Shown: positions 51,788 to 60,809, counted from the stretch's first letter. The stretch is DNA of 64,000 nucleotides from Actinomadura rupiterrae (GCF_024172125.1 NZ_JAMZEA010000009.1:124001-188000); one strand, 5' to 3'. Notes: generated by a model not told the origin, from the letters alone. Program-made: numbers and translations.

Positions 51788-52822
51788 GTGGCGGAACCGC
51801 TGACGGAGCAGCCCGCGGACTGGACCGAGCCGGGCGCCCATCCGGTCGCGGCGGGCGTGCACCGGATCCCCCTGCCGCTGCCCGTCGCGTCCCTGCACGC
51901 GGTCAACGTGTACGTGATCGAGGAGCCGGACGGCCTGGTCGTGGTCGACTCCGGCTGGGCCATGCCGGACAGCCGGGCGGCCCTGACCGGCGCGCTCCGC
52001 ACCCTCGGCCACCGCATCGAGGACGTGTCCCAGTTCCTGGTCACGCACGCGCACTGGGACCACTACTCCCAGGCCCTCGCGCTGCGCGCCGAGTTCGGCG
52101 GCCGGGTCCGGATCGGCCGCGGCGAGCGCACCTCGATCGAGGCGTTCGACGTCCGGCGCGGCCTGCACCCGCGGCAGGCGGACCTGCTGCGCCGCTGCGG
52201 CGCGGACGCCATCGCCGACGAGATCGCGCGGCTCGGCGTCAACACCGAGGAGCGCGACCTCCCGCACACCCTGCCGGACGCGTGGCTCGACGACGGCGAG
52301 AAGGTCGCGCTGACCCGCCGCTCGCTCGACGTCTTCGCCACCCCCGGGCACACCCGCGGCCACATCGTGCTCCGCGACGCCGCCGCCGGGCTGCTGTTCG
52401 CGGGCGACCACGTGCTCCCCCACATCAGCCCGTCCCTGGGCCTGGAGACCGAGCCGGAGCCCAAGCCGCTGCGCAGCTACCTGGCCTCGCTCCGCCTCGT
52501 CCGGGACATGCCGGACACGCTCCTGCTGCCCGCGCACGGCCCGGTCACCGCCAGCGTCCACACCCGCGTGGACGAGCTGCTGCACCACCACGAGCAGCGC
52601 CTCGACACCGCCGCCGGGCACGTCCGGGCGGGCTGCGCGACCGCCTACGAGGTCGCCGCCGCGATGCCCTGGACGCGGCGGCAGCGGAAGCTGGACGACT
52701 TGGACGTGTTCAGCCGGATGCTGGCCGTCCTGGAGATCGACGCGCACCTGGACGTCCTCACCGACCAGGGCGTCCTGGTCGCGCACGAGACGAACGGCGT
52801 CCGCCAGTACGCCGCGTCCTGA
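51788..52822 (+). CDS. Metallo-beta-lactamase fold hydrolase
   Basis: 344 aa. Metal motif THAHWDH (THxHxDH), ATPGHTRGH (second His), FAGDHVLP (bridging Asp) and LPAHGP (last His). N-terminal NVYVIEEPDGLVVVDSGWA is typical of glyoxalase II-like MBL proteins. The C-terminal ~90 residues include a helical region with MPWTRRQRKLDDLD as in LACTB2-type enzymes. GTG 51788 has GAGGGGGAG upstream and a TAGGTT hexamer at 51745. Substrate unknown. Confidence 0.88.
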   Translation: MAEPLTEQPADWTEPGAHPVAAGVHRIPLPLPVASLHAVNVYVIEEPDGLVVVDSGWAMPDSRAALTGALRTLGHRIEDVSQFLVTHAHWDHYSQALALRAEFGGRVRIGRGERTSIEAFDVRRGLHPRQADLLRRCGADAIADEIARLGVNTEERDLPHTLPDAWLDDGEKVALTRRSLDVFATPGHTRGHIVLRDAAAGLLFAGDHVLPHISPSLGLETEPEPKPLRSYLASLRLVRDMPDTLLLPAHGPVTASVHTRVDELLHHHEQRLDTAAGHVRAGCATAYEVAAAMPWTRRQRKLDDLDVFSRMLAVLEIDAHLDVLTDQGVLVAHETNGVRQYAAS

Positions 52823-52875
52823 CCACCGAGGCAGGCGCCCGAGCAGGCGCCGGGCGGGCGTTCGGGCGCGGGCGG

Positions 52876-53496
52876 TCAGGCGCGGGGGTCGCGGCCCAGG
52901 TAGGCGACGAGCAGGTCGCCCGGATCGGTGGCGTCCGGCACCGGGACGGGCGGCGCGAACAGCGATCCGCGCGCGTCCAGCGGGACGAGGCGCGGCGCGT
53001 ACCGCAGCAGCCGCAGAGCGAGCCCGGCCGGGATTGGCTGCCGCGCGCCCGTCGCCCGTCCGACGTCCCAGCCGTGCACGGCCAGTTCCATCGCGGCCGC
53101 CACGGCCAGGTCGGCCCGCGCCAGCACGCGGTCCCCGATCGCGACCACCGCGACGTCCCCGCGCACCTGCACCAGCCGCGCGATCCCGTCCCGGACCGCG
53201 TCGAGCGGGTCCGCCCGCTCCAGCGGGGTGCCGTGCGCCGCCTCCCGCATCCCCGGCGGGGCGACGACCCCGCCGATCAGCGCCTCGGTGAGCGCCGCCA
53301 CCGACTCCTCCAGATGCCACAGAAGGGCTCTCAGGTCCCACTCCGCACAGGGTGTCGGACGGCCGAGCATGCCGGAGTCGGCCTCGTCCAGGACGGCAAG
53401 GGCGTACGTCGCGCCGCGCGCCAGCAGCGCCGCGGCGTCCGCGCCCTGCCTGCGCGCCGTGTCCGTGAACCGGCCGTGCCCACCGCTCGCCGCCAT
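52876..53496 (-). CDS. Mycothiol-dependent maleylpyruvate isomerase/DinB-like protein
   Basis: 206 aa of the TIGR03086-like group. The N-terminal four-helix metal-binding part contains PTPCAEWDLRALLWHLEES, and a later helix has MELAVHGWDVGRATG; together with a distal acidic/His residues these are the usual ligand region. Such proteins may be mycothiol S-transferases; substrate unknown. ATG 53496 has AAGGGGG upstream. Confidence 0.78.
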   Translation of the reverse strand: MAASGGHGRFTDTARRQGADAAALLARGATYALAVLDEADSGMLGRPTPCAEWDLRALLWHLEESVAALTEALIGGVVAPPGMREAAHGTPLERADPLDAVRDGIARLVQVRGDVAVVAIGDRVLARADLAVAAAMELAVHGWDVGRATGARQPIPAGLALRLLRYAPRLVPLDARGSLFAPPVPVPDATDPGDLLVAYLGRDPRA

Positions 53497-53691
53497 GCGC
53501 ACCCCCTTCGCCCGATGTGACCGCCGGGACGCGGGGAATTCATCGACCTGACGCGATTTCGGCGCGCCTCCGCAACCTCGGAGAAGGCCGATGTGCCTCA
53601 CCGCCCCCTGGCCGCCCCACCCCGACGAATGGGACGTCTTGGGCGTCTCATTAGGCTGGAGGTCCCTCCGGGCTCCAGGAAGGACCACCCC

Positions 53692-54339
53692 ATGGCCGAG
53701 CAGACCGACACCGCCGCGCGCGTCGAGCTCACCTCCCCGGACGAGCTGCGCGAACTGCTCGGGGAGGTGAAGCCGCGCGCCCGCGACAAGGAGCGCCCGC
53801 GCCTGCACCCCCACGACCGGGCCTGGCTCGCCGCCTCGCCGTTCTGCCTGATCGCGACCAGCGACGCCGAGGGCAACTGCGACGTCTCCCCCAAGGGCGA
53901 CCCCGCCGGGCAGCTGGCGCACGTGCTGGACGACACCACGATCGCGATCGCCGAGCGGCCCGGGAACCGGCGCGCCGACGGCTACTTCAACGTGCTGTCC
54001 AACCCGCACGCGGGCCTGCTGTTCCTCATCCCCGGCCGGAACGAGACGCTGCGGATCAACGGCAGGGCGCGGCTGCTGCGCGACGCGCCCTACTTCGACG
54101 ACCTGGTCGTCAAGGGGCACCGGCCGATCCTGGTGCTGGAGCTCGCGATCGAGACGATCTTCTTCCACTGCGCGAAGGCGTTCCTGCGCTCGGAGCTGTG
54201 GACGCCCGGGACCTGGAACCCCGGCGTGCTGCCGTCGCACGCCCGGATCACCAAGGACGTCATGGCGACGCCCGAGTCGGTGGAGGAGCTGGAGGCCTAC
54301 TACGGGGCGTCCTACGCCGAGCAGCTCTACAAGTGCTAG
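53692..54339 (+). CDS. Pyridoxamine 5'-phosphate oxidase-family flavin/F420-binding protein
   Basis: 215 aa split-barrel protein. FCLIATSDAEGNCDVSPKGD, AIAERPGNRRADGYFNVLSN and GLLFLIPGRNETLRINGRA match the MSMEG_1061-type PPOX family. Likely FMN- or F420-dependent reductase; substrate unknown. ATG 53692 has AGGAAGGA 8 nt upstream. Converges with the DUF5302 gene through a strong hairpin. Confidence 0.85.
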   Translation: MAEQTDTAARVELTSPDELRELLGEVKPRARDKERPRLHPHDRAWLAASPFCLIATSDAEGNCDVSPKGDPAGQLAHVLDDTTIAIAERPGNRRADGYFNVLSNPHAGLLFLIPGRNETLRINGRARLLRDAPYFDDLVVKGHRPILVLELAIETIFFHCAKAFLRSELWTPGTWNPGVLPSHARITKDVMATPESVEELEAYYGASYAEQLYKC

Positions 54340-54369
54340 CGGGGGCCCTCGCCGGGCTCCGGTGGTCGC

Positions 54370-54396
54370 CGGCCCCCGCGTGGTCCGCGGGGGCCG
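54370..54396. terminator. Bidirectional terminator
   Basis: CGGCCCCCGCG and CGCGGGGGCCG form a perfect 11-bp stem with a 5-nt loop, between convergent genes ending at 54339 and 54409. Confidence 0.75.
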
Positions 54397-54408
54397 CCGC
54401 CCCGGTCG

Positions 54409-54594
54409 TCAGCCGCTCTTGCGGCGGAACTGGCGCTGGTGGTCGGCGCGTTCGTGGACGCCCCTGACCTTGGACCCCGCACCGCCGCCGTTCTTACCCC
54501 GGCTCGCGGACGCGGCGCGCTTGCGCTCCAGGGCCTCCCGGAACCTGCGCTTGACCTCGTCGTCGCCGGCTTCGGACTCCGTCGAGTCGGCCAT
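54409..54594 (-). CDS. DUF5302-type small protein
   Basis: 61 aa, acidic N-terminal half (MADSTESEAGDDEVKRRFRE) and basic C-terminal half ending FRRKSG. Matches the short actinobacterial DUF5302 family of unknown role. ATG 54594 with GGAGG 6 nt upstream is better than the ATG four codons earlier. Confidence 0.75.
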   Translation of the reverse strand: MADSTESEAGDDEVKRRFREALERKRAASASRGKNGGGAGSKVRGVHERADHQRQFRRKSG

Positions 54595-54724
54595 GTGGAC
54601 CTCCACCTCTCGTAGGGCGGTTCCAAGCCTCGCACGTCCGGGGACTCCCCGTGATTCCGGGCCGTCCGCTTTCAGCTGAGCGGCCGCTCCCGCCCCGGCC
54701 GCTCCAGGCCCGCTCAGGGGTCGC

Positions 54725-56275
54725 TCAGGGGTTCCGGCCCTGGTCGTTCCCGTGCAGGTGAGCGCGCGCGCCGTGGCGGTCCGCCGGCCCGTGGGCGTGC
54801 CCGTGCTCGGCGGGCGGGCCGCACCACTTCTCCAGCGCCTCGCGGATTTCGGGCGCGCGCCTTTCCGGGGCGGTCTCGTCCGTAGCCCAGGCGACGTAGC
54901 CGTCCGGCCGGACCAGCGCGGTCGTGCGCGTCGCCCCGCCCGCCGGGACGCACCGGACGCGGTCGGCCCAGTTCCGGGTGGCCAGGTAGGTGACCGCCGG
55001 GTCGTTCGCGGCGACGACCAGCACGAACCGGCCGTCCCGGAGCGCCTCGTGCAGTCGTCCGCCGCCGCCCAGCCGGACGTCGGGGGCGCGCTTGCCGATC
55101 AGCCGGTGCGCACCGCGCGGCGCGGGGTAGGCGATGTCGATCCCGGACAGGAAGCCCGCCATGCGCCGCGCGGCCGGGGGCGTCCGGGTCACCGCCCTCA
55201 GCAGGACGGACCGCCCGAGCCGGACCGCGCGCCGCTCCACGAGCACCCCGCGCAGCAGCGTGCCGCTGACCCGCAGGACCAGGCGGCCGACCGGGTGCCG
55301 CTCCTCGTTGTAGCTGTCCAGCAGCCAGGACGGCGCGTGCCCCCGCAACTGCGCGGCGAGCTTCCAGCCGAGGTTCGCCGCGTCCTGCAGCCCGGTGTTC
55401 ATGCCCTGGCCGCCGACCGGGGAGTGCACGTGCGCGGCGTCCCCGGCGAGGAACACCCGGCCCATCCGGTAGCGCGGCGCCTGCCGCTCGTCGCTGTGGA
55501 ACCGCGACGTCCAGCGCGGCTCGCCCATCCCGTGGTCGGTGCCGAAGACGCGGCGGAGCACCCCGCGCAGCTCCTCGACGTCCACCGGCGCCGAGTCGGG
55601 GAGCTGGCGCGCCCGGTTCCAGCCGATCACCCGGTACCAGCCGTCCCCGAAAGGCGCGATGAACCCGAACGCGTCGCCCGAGGCGCCCACGGTCAGCACC
55701 TCGTCCGGCGGGTCGGCCAGCCGCACGTCCGCGAGCATCACCGACCGGACCGCCGACTCCCCGGGGAACAGCATCCCGATCTGCTCGCGGACGGTGCTGT
55801 GCACGCCGTCCGCGCCGACCACGTACGCGCCGCGGATGCTCTGCTCCCGCCCGTCCAGCCGGTACCGCACCTCGACGGACAAGCCGTCCTGCCACAGCGC
55901 GACGACCTCAGCGCCGCGGATGATCTCGGCGCCCGCCGCCAGGGCCCGCTCTTCAAGCACCTTCTCGGTCTCGTACTGCGGCGTGACCAGCACGAACGGG
56001 AACCTTGTCGGCAGCCCGGACAGGTCGAGCCGGGCGCCGCCGGGCAGCCGCAGCCGCCCGACCCGGCGGCCGGTGGCCAGCAGCTCGTCGGCGACGCCGC
56101 GCTGGTGCAGCGTCTCCAGCGTCCGGGCGTGGACGGCGAACGCGCGCGTCAGGTTCGGGACGTCCGCGCGCCGCTCCAGCAGCGTGCAGTCCACTCCGGC
56201 GGCGGCCAGGTCCCCGGCGAGCAGCAGCCCGGTGGGCCCGGCCCCCACGATCACCACGTTCTCTTCGCCGGTCAT
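54725..56275 (-). CDS. FAD-dependent aromatic hydroxylase (class A monooxygenase)
   Basis: 516 aa. FAD motifs: VGAGPTGLLLAGDLAAAGVD (GxGxxG), VVGADGVHSTVREQ (DG motif) and FLAGDAAHVHSPVGGQGMNT (GD motif). The C-terminal thioredoxin-like domain (GKRAPDVRLGGGGRLHEALR) places it with the PheA/TfdB and rifampicin-monooxygenase groups. Substrate is probably an aromatic compound or drug; not determinable. An unusual His-rich tail (HGHAHGPADRHGARAHLHG) ends the protein. ATG 56275 with GAGAGGGG upstream. It lacks kynurenine 3-monooxygenase hallmarks. Confidence 0.88.
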   Translation of the reverse strand: MTGEENVVIVGAGPTGLLLAGDLAAAGVDCTLLERRADVPNLTRAFAVHARTLETLHQRGVADELLATGRRVGRLRLPGGARLDLSGLPTRFPFVLVTPQYETEKVLEERALAAGAEIIRGAEVVALWQDGLSVEVRYRLDGREQSIRGAYVVGADGVHSTVREQIGMLFPGESAVRSVMLADVRLADPPDEVLTVGASGDAFGFIAPFGDGWYRVIGWNRARQLPDSAPVDVEELRGVLRRVFGTDHGMGEPRWTSRFHSDERQAPRYRMGRVFLAGDAAHVHSPVGGQGMNTGLQDAANLGWKLAAQLRGHAPSWLLDSYNEERHPVGRLVLRVSGTLLRGVLVERRAVRLGRSVLLRAVTRTPPAARRMAGFLSGIDIAYPAPRGAHRLIGKRAPDVRLGGGGRLHEALRDGRFVLVVAANDPAVTYLATRNWADRVRCVPAGGATRTTALVRPDGYVAWATDETAPERRAPEIREALEKWCGPPAEHGHAHGPADRHGARAHLHGNDQGRNP

Positions 56276-56405
56276 GGCGGCGCCCCTCTCCAGTGGAGTC
56301 CGGTGCCGGAGACCCTTCCCCGTAACGCCCGTCCTCACCGCCCCGGAGAGGGATCACCCCGTCCATGACCGCACACGGCCGCCGTCCTGCCGGCCGGGCG
56401 CGGCG

Positions 56406-57713
56406 TCAGGCCTCGCGGGCGCGCAGGTTGAGGCCCAGGGCGCGGAACTGCTCGACCGGGTGGTGGTAGCCGCGCTCGATGTGGTGGACGCCGCGCAGCG
56501 TGGACGGCCCCTCCGCGACGGCCGCCGCGAGGACGGCGGAGAACCCGGCGCGGATGTCGGGCATCGTCACGTCGCCGCCGCGCAGCTTGGTCACGCCCCG
56601 CACGACCGCCGAGTGCAGCGCCGCCGTGTCGTGGTACCGGCAGGCCGGGCCGCCGAGGCAGGTGTCGTAGACCTCGATCTCCGCGCCCATGCTCTGCAGC
56701 GCCGGGACGTAGGCCAGCCGGTTCTCGTACACGGTCTCGTGCAGCACCGACATGCCGTCCGCCTGGGTGAACAGCACCATCAGCGGCGTCTGCCAGTCGG
56801 TCGCGAACCCGGGGTGGGTGTCGGTCTGCACCGCGGCGGGCCGCAGCCCCTGCGGCGCGGACGCGGTGATCCACTCGTCGGTGATCTCGAACCGCGCGCC
56901 CATCCGGTCCAGCGTGGTGATCGCGGTGACCAGGCGGTCCTGCGGGCAGCCGTGCACCCGCACCTCGCCGCCGGTGACCAGGCCCGCGACCAGGTAGGAG
57001 AACGCCTCGATCCGGTCGCCCGCCAGCCGGGTGCGGGCGCCGCTCAGCCGCGGCACGCCCTCCACCACGATCCGCCGGTCCGGCGCGAACGAGATCCGCG
57101 CGCCCATCCGCTGCAGGTACAGCGCCAGCTCGATGATCTCCGGCTCGGTCGCGGCGTTGCGGATCACCGTCTTGCCCTCGGCCCGGACGGCCGCCAGCAG
57201 CACCGTCTCGGTCGCGCCGACGCTCGGGTAGGGCAGCGTGATCCGGGTGCCGACCAGGCGGCTCGCGCGGGCGTGGATGCCGTCCTCGGCGATCTCCACC
57301 TCGGCGCCGAACGCGCGCAGCGCGTCCACGTGGAAGTCCACCGGCCGGCGGCCGATCGGGTCGCCGCCGACCAGCGGGACGAACGCCTCCCCGGCCAGGT
57401 GCAGCAGCGGGCCGAGCATCAGGATCGGGATCCGGTTCAGCCCGGTGAACGCCTTGGGCACGTTCGGCTCCGCGACCGGCCCGGGCACGATCGTGATCTC
57501 CCCGTCGGCGCGCTCGACGCGCATCCCGAGGCCCTCCAGCATCGCGCCGGTGATGCCGACCTCGCCGACGTCGGGCGCGTTGGTGATGGTGCTGGGCCCC
57601 TCCCCCAGCATCGCCGCGACCATGTGCTTACTGACCGCGTTCTTGGCCCCGCGCACGGTGACGTCGCCGCGCAGCGGCCCGGACGGCTCGATCTCCCATA
57701 CCTTCTCGCTCAC
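56406..57713 (-). CDS. murA: UDP-N-acetylglucosamine 1-carboxyvinyltransferase, Asp-type active site
   Basis: 435 aa EPSP-synthase fold. The KN pair is at RGAKNAVSK (K24-N25). The active-site loop reads VGGDPIGRRPVDFH, so Asp replaces the Cys that fosfomycin attacks (GGCTIGARPVD in E. coli); M. tuberculosis MurA carries the same change. It transfers enolpyruvate to UDP-GlcNAc, the first step of peptidoglycan synthesis. Some C-terminal parts are divergent (SVLHETVYENRLAYVPALQS), so it may be the second MurA paralogue seen in some actinomycetes. Divergent from the GNAT gene. Confidence 0.9.
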   Translation of the reverse strand: MSEKVWEIEPSGPLRGDVTVRGAKNAVSKHMVAAMLGEGPSTITNAPDVGEVGITGAMLEGLGMRVERADGEITIVPGPVAEPNVPKAFTGLNRIPILMLGPLLHLAGEAFVPLVGGDPIGRRPVDFHVDALRAFGAEVEIAEDGIHARASRLVGTRITLPYPSVGATETVLLAAVRAEGKTVIRNAATEPEIIELALYLQRMGARISFAPDRRIVVEGVPRLSGARTRLAGDRIEAFSYLVAGLVTGGEVRVHGCPQDRLVTAITTLDRMGARFEITDEWITASAPQGLRPAAVQTDTHPGFATDWQTPLMVLFTQADGMSVLHETVYENRLAYVPALQSMGAEIEVYDTCLGGPACRYHDTAALHSAVVRGVTKLRGGDVTMPDIRAGFSAVLAAAVAEGPSTLRGVHHIERGYHHPVEQFRALGLNLRAREA

Positions 57714-57782
57714 CCGAGCAGCCTATGACCGACCTCCGGGACGTCCAACCCGAACGCACCGAAGGTCGGTTACCGTCCCGTT

Positions 57783-58304
57783 ATGGATCTCACGTCCCTC
57801 CGCCTCCGGCCCGTCCGCGAGGACGACCTTCCCTTCCTGGAGCCCTTCTTCTCCGATCCGCTGGTCGCGGGCGAGTTCGGCTGGCACGGCTTCGCCGACG
57901 GCCGCCGCTGGAGCCGCCTCTGGCAGGAGACCGGGCTGCTGGACGACGAGCGCAGCGTCCTGCTGGTGGTGAGCGGCGACGAGCGCCTCGGCTTCGTCGC
58001 CTGGTCCAAGGTCATCGCGACCCGGATCACACACCACTTCAGCTTCGGCATCGGCCTGCACCCGGGCCACCGGGGCAAGGGCGTCGGCACCGAGGCCCAG
58101 CGGCTGCTGATCCGCTACCTGTTCGCCTACAGCCAGGTGCACCGGCTGGAGGCCGACACCGAGGTGGACAACGTCGCCGAACAGCGCGCGCTGGAGAAGC
58201 TCGGCCTGACCCGCGAGGGGGTCATGCGCCAGGTCGCCTTCCGCGACGGCGCGTGGCGCGACGGGGTCCGCTACGCCATCCTCCGCACCGACCCGCAGCC
58301 CTGA
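57783..58304 (+). CDS. GNAT family N-acetyltransferase (RimJ/RimL-like)
   Basis: 173 aa. Starts LRLRPVREDDLPFLEPFF; acetyl-CoA motif GIGLHPGHRGKGVGTEAQRL (R-x-x-G-x-G) and VDNVAEQRALEKLG in the C-terminal part. Substrate unknown. TACCGT at 57771-57776 ends exactly 6 nt before the ATG, so it is probably leaderless. Diverges from murA. Confidence 0.85.
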   Translation: MDLTSLRLRPVREDDLPFLEPFFSDPLVAGEFGWHGFADGRRWSRLWQETGLLDDERSVLLVVSGDERLGFVAWSKVIATRITHHFSFGIGLHPGHRGKGVGTEAQRLLIRYLFAYSQVHRLEADTEVDNVAEQRALEKLGLTREGVMRQVAFRDGAWRDGVRYAILRTDPQP

Positions 58305-58310
58305 CGGCTC

Positions 58311-59135
58311 TCAGGAGCAGCCCTGGAACTCCGGCACCGTGCCGGCCAGGTTCGTCAGGCCGGACGCCCCGAACCACTTGCGCAGCAGGCGCGGCGCGGT
58401 GCCGTCCTGGTACAGCCGCGTGATCGCCTTGTTGACCGCCTCGCAGCCGTCCACGTCGCCCTTGCGCAGGCCGACCCCGTAGGGCTCCTCGGTGAAGGGG
58501 CGGTTCAGGATCCGCACCGAGCCGCCGTTCTGCGCCGCGAACCCGGCGAGCACGAGGTCACCTGTCGAGACGGCGTCCAGCGAGCCGTCCAGCAGCCCCT
58601 TCACGCACGCCGAGTACGACCGCTCCCGGACGAGCGTCGCGTCGATCCCGAGCCCCCGGACCACGCGGGACGTCGAGACCGACCCGCTCGCCTCGCACAT
58701 CCGCCGCCCGGCCAGGTCCCGGACGCCCCGGATCCGCCGCTCGCCCGACCTGACCATGATGTCCTGGTGCGCCACGTAGTACGGCCCCGCGAAGGTCACC
58801 TTCGTCGAGCGCTCCGCGGTGATCGAGTACGACGCGAGCACCAGGTCGACCTTGTGCGCGTTCAGCAGCGCCTCGCGGTCGTCGGAGGTCACCTCCGCGT
58901 ACCGGACGCGCGTCGCCCCGACCCGCCTGGCGATCTCCCCGCCCAGCTCCACCTCGAACCCGCTGAACACGCGCCTGCCGGCATCGGCGAGACCGAGCCC
59001 CGGCTGGTCCGCCTTCACCCCGACGACCAGCGTCCGCTTCGCCGCGACGGAGCCGTCCGTCGCCGCGTCGGCCGCGCATCCCGCCAACCCCGTTGCGAGC
59101 ACCGCCGCGGCGGCGACCCGTAGGACAGATGTCAC
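58311..59135 (-). CDS. Orphan amino-acid-binding lipoprotein (SBP_bac_3, GluB-like)
   Basis: 274 aa. Signal peptide with lipobox LAGC. Mature part: TLVVGVKADQPGLGLADA, GFEVELGGEIARRVGA, YAEVTSDDREALLNAHKVDL and SYSITAERSTKVTFAGPYYV, typical of glutamate/polar amino acid binding proteins. No permease or ATPase adjoins, so it must serve a distant transporter or act as a sensor. GTG 59135 is near-leaderless behind TAGACG; an ATG at 59177 would add a basic extension. Confidence 0.87.
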   Translation of the reverse strand: MTSVLRVAAAAVLATGLAGCAADAATDGSVAAKRTLVVGVKADQPGLGLADAGRRVFSGFEVELGGEIARRVGATRVRYAEVTSDDREALLNAHKVDLVLASYSITAERSTKVTFAGPYYVAHQDIMVRSGERRIRGVRDLAGRRMCEASGSVSTSRVVRGLGIDATLVRERSYSACVKGLLDGSLDAVSTGDLVLAGFAAQNGGSVRILNRPFTEEPYGVGLRKGDVDGCEAVNKAITRLYQDGTAPRLLRKWFGASGLTNLAGTVPEFQGCS

Positions 59136-59278
59136 CTCCCTACGTCTAACGGGCGGACGCGTCCACTCCGTGAACACCGGGCGAGATGTGGGGGTTGCCG
59201 ACGGAAACTCACCCTCCCCGGCGGCTCCGCGTATACGATCTCCCGGACGGTCCGTGGCGGGGAAACGAGGTTCGGCCG

Positions 59279-60076
59279 ATGTCAGCGGAGTGGGTGCCCC
59301 AGGGCATCGACACGAGCAGGCCGAGCGTCGCTCGCGTCTACGACGTCGCCCTCGGCGGCAAGGACAACTTCGAGGTCGACCGCGCCGTCGCCCGCCGCCT
59401 CCAGGAGGGCCTCCCGGAGATCATGAGCATGGCCCGGGTGAACCGCGCCACGCTCGGCCGCGGCGTCCGGCTGATGGCCGAGCGCGGCATCCGGCAGTTC
59501 CTCGACCTCGGCGCGGGCCTGCCCTCGGCGGACAACACCCACCAGGTCGCCCAGCGGATCGTCCCCGAGTCCCGCGTGGTCTACGTCGACAAGGACCCGA
59601 TCGTCCTCGCCCACGGCCGCGCCCTGCTCGCCGACAACGACCACACCGCGGTGATCACCGCCGACCTGCGCGAGCCGGCCGCGGTCCTCGGGCACCCCGA
59701 GGTCGCCCGCCTGATCGACTTCTCCGAGCCGGTCGGCGTGCTGTTCGTCGCGATCCTGCACCACCTGCACGACGACGAGGACCCCAAGGGCATCGTGGAC
59801 GCCTACATGTCCGCCGTCCCGCCGGGCAGCCACCTGTTCGTCTCGCACTTCTGCGACTTCGGCCCGCTGTCGCAGGAGCTGCAGCGCCGCTTCCTGGACC
59901 TCCTCGGCACCGGCCGGTTCCGCACCGCCGCCGAGATCACCGCCTTCTTCGACGGCTACGACCTCCTGCCGCCCGGTGTCGTCCCGAACCCCCTCTGGCA
60001 CCCGGACGAGCCCCCGCCCGCGGACCTGTCCCTGGCCCAGCAGATGCACTACACGGGCATGGCCCGCAAGCCCTGA
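59279..60076 (+). CDS. DUF574-family SAM-dependent methyltransferase
   Basis: 265 aa. DTSRPSVARVYDVALGGKDN at the N-terminus and FLDLGAGLPSADNTHQ (SAM motif I), VVYVDKDPIVLAHGRALL and GVLFVAILHHLHD are diagnostic of this actinobacterial family. Many paralogues occur per genome; substrates are unknown. ATG 59279 has GAGG ~9 nt upstream; the upstream ATG at 59186 lacks conserved residues. Confidence 0.92.
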   Translation: MSAEWVPQGIDTSRPSVARVYDVALGGKDNFEVDRAVARRLQEGLPEIMSMARVNRATLGRGVRLMAERGIRQFLDLGAGLPSADNTHQVAQRIVPESRVVYVDKDPIVLAHGRALLADNDHTAVITADLREPAAVLGHPEVARLIDFSEPVGVLFVAILHHLHDDEDPKGIVDAYMSAVPPGSHLFVSHFCDFGPLSQELQRRFLDLLGTGRFRTAAEITAFFDGYDLLPPGVVPNPLWHPDEPPPADLSLAQQMHYTGMARKP

Positions 60077-60079
60077 CCC

Positions 60080-60730
60080 TCACCCCCGGCGCCGGCGCCC
60101 CCGCTCCGCGACCTGCGCGAGCTCCTCGGCGGTCAACGCGGGCACCCCGCCCGGCCGCGCCGCCTCCGGACGCAGCCCGTCCAGGACGAACCCCAGGCAC
60201 CGCCGCCACGCGCCCGGCGCGACCTCCAGGCTGTCCCCGATCACGCGCGACATCCCCAGCACGAGCAGCGCCACATCGGTCGCCTCGAAGTCCGCCCGCA
60301 GCACCCCGGCGTCCCGCGCCCGCCCGATCACCAGCCCGAGGTCCCGCATCCCCCGCCCGCACGCCTCCTCCATGCCCGCGGCGGCCGGGAACATCGAGGC
60401 CAGCGCCTCGTTCAACCCCAGATCCGCGGCCTGAAGCTCGAACAGACCCTCCACGAACAGCACGAAGCCGTTCCACGGGTCCGGATCGGCCAGCGCCTCC
60501 GCCGCGACACGGTCCAGCGCGCCGAGACGCTCCCGGAAGACCGCATCGACCAGGTCGTCCCGCGTCGGGAACCGGTTGTACAGCGTCCCGATGCTGACCC
60601 CCGCCCGCCGCGCCACATCCTCCAGCGGAGCCCCCAGCCCCCGCTCGGCGAACACCTCCGCCGCGGCCGCCACCAGCCTGTCGCGATTCCGCCGGGCGTC
60701 CGCCCGCAGCGGCCGGGATTCCGTAGTCAT
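60080..60730 (-). CDS. TetR family regulator
   Basis: 216 aa. HTH: VARRAGVSIGTLYNRFPTRD. C-terminal ligand domain typical of TetR_C proteins that regulate oxidoreductases. ATG 60730 is likely near-leaderless: TAGGGT ends 7 nt before it. It probably binds the dyads at 60747-60766 and 60784-60809, in its own promoter and that of the divergent SDR. Confidence 0.88.
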   Translation of the reverse strand: MTTESRPLRADARRNRDRLVAAAAEVFAERGLGAPLEDVARRAGVSIGTLYNRFPTRDDLVDAVFRERLGALDRVAAEALADPDPWNGFVLFVEGLFELQAADLGLNEALASMFPAAAGMEEACGRGMRDLGLVIGRARDAGVLRADFEATDVALLVLGMSRVIGDSLEVAPGAWRRCLGFVLDGLRPEAARPGGVPALTAEELAQVAERGRRRRG

Positions 60731-60746
60731 GACGGCCACCCTACAA

Positions 60747-60809
60747 ACCTGAGACCGCCCTCAACTTCGTGCTACCGTCCTCTCTAACTTGAGACTCACC
60801 TCAAGTTAG
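60747..60809. promoter_or_regulatory. Tandem TetR-type operators
   Basis: CTAACTTGAG and CTCAAGTTAG (60784-60809) are perfect 10-bp arms with a 6-nt spacer. A weaker copy, CCTGAG-N6-CTCAAC (about 60748-60765), lies towards the TetR gene with the same spacer length. The two sites flank the promoter region between divergent genes. Confidence 0.75.

Noticed and set aside
54725..56275. The FAD hydroxylase as the missing kynurenine 3-monooxygenase
   Set aside because: Its C-terminal thioredoxin-like domain and motifs fit the PheA/TfdB/rifampicin-monooxygenase group, and it lies 23 kb from the operon.
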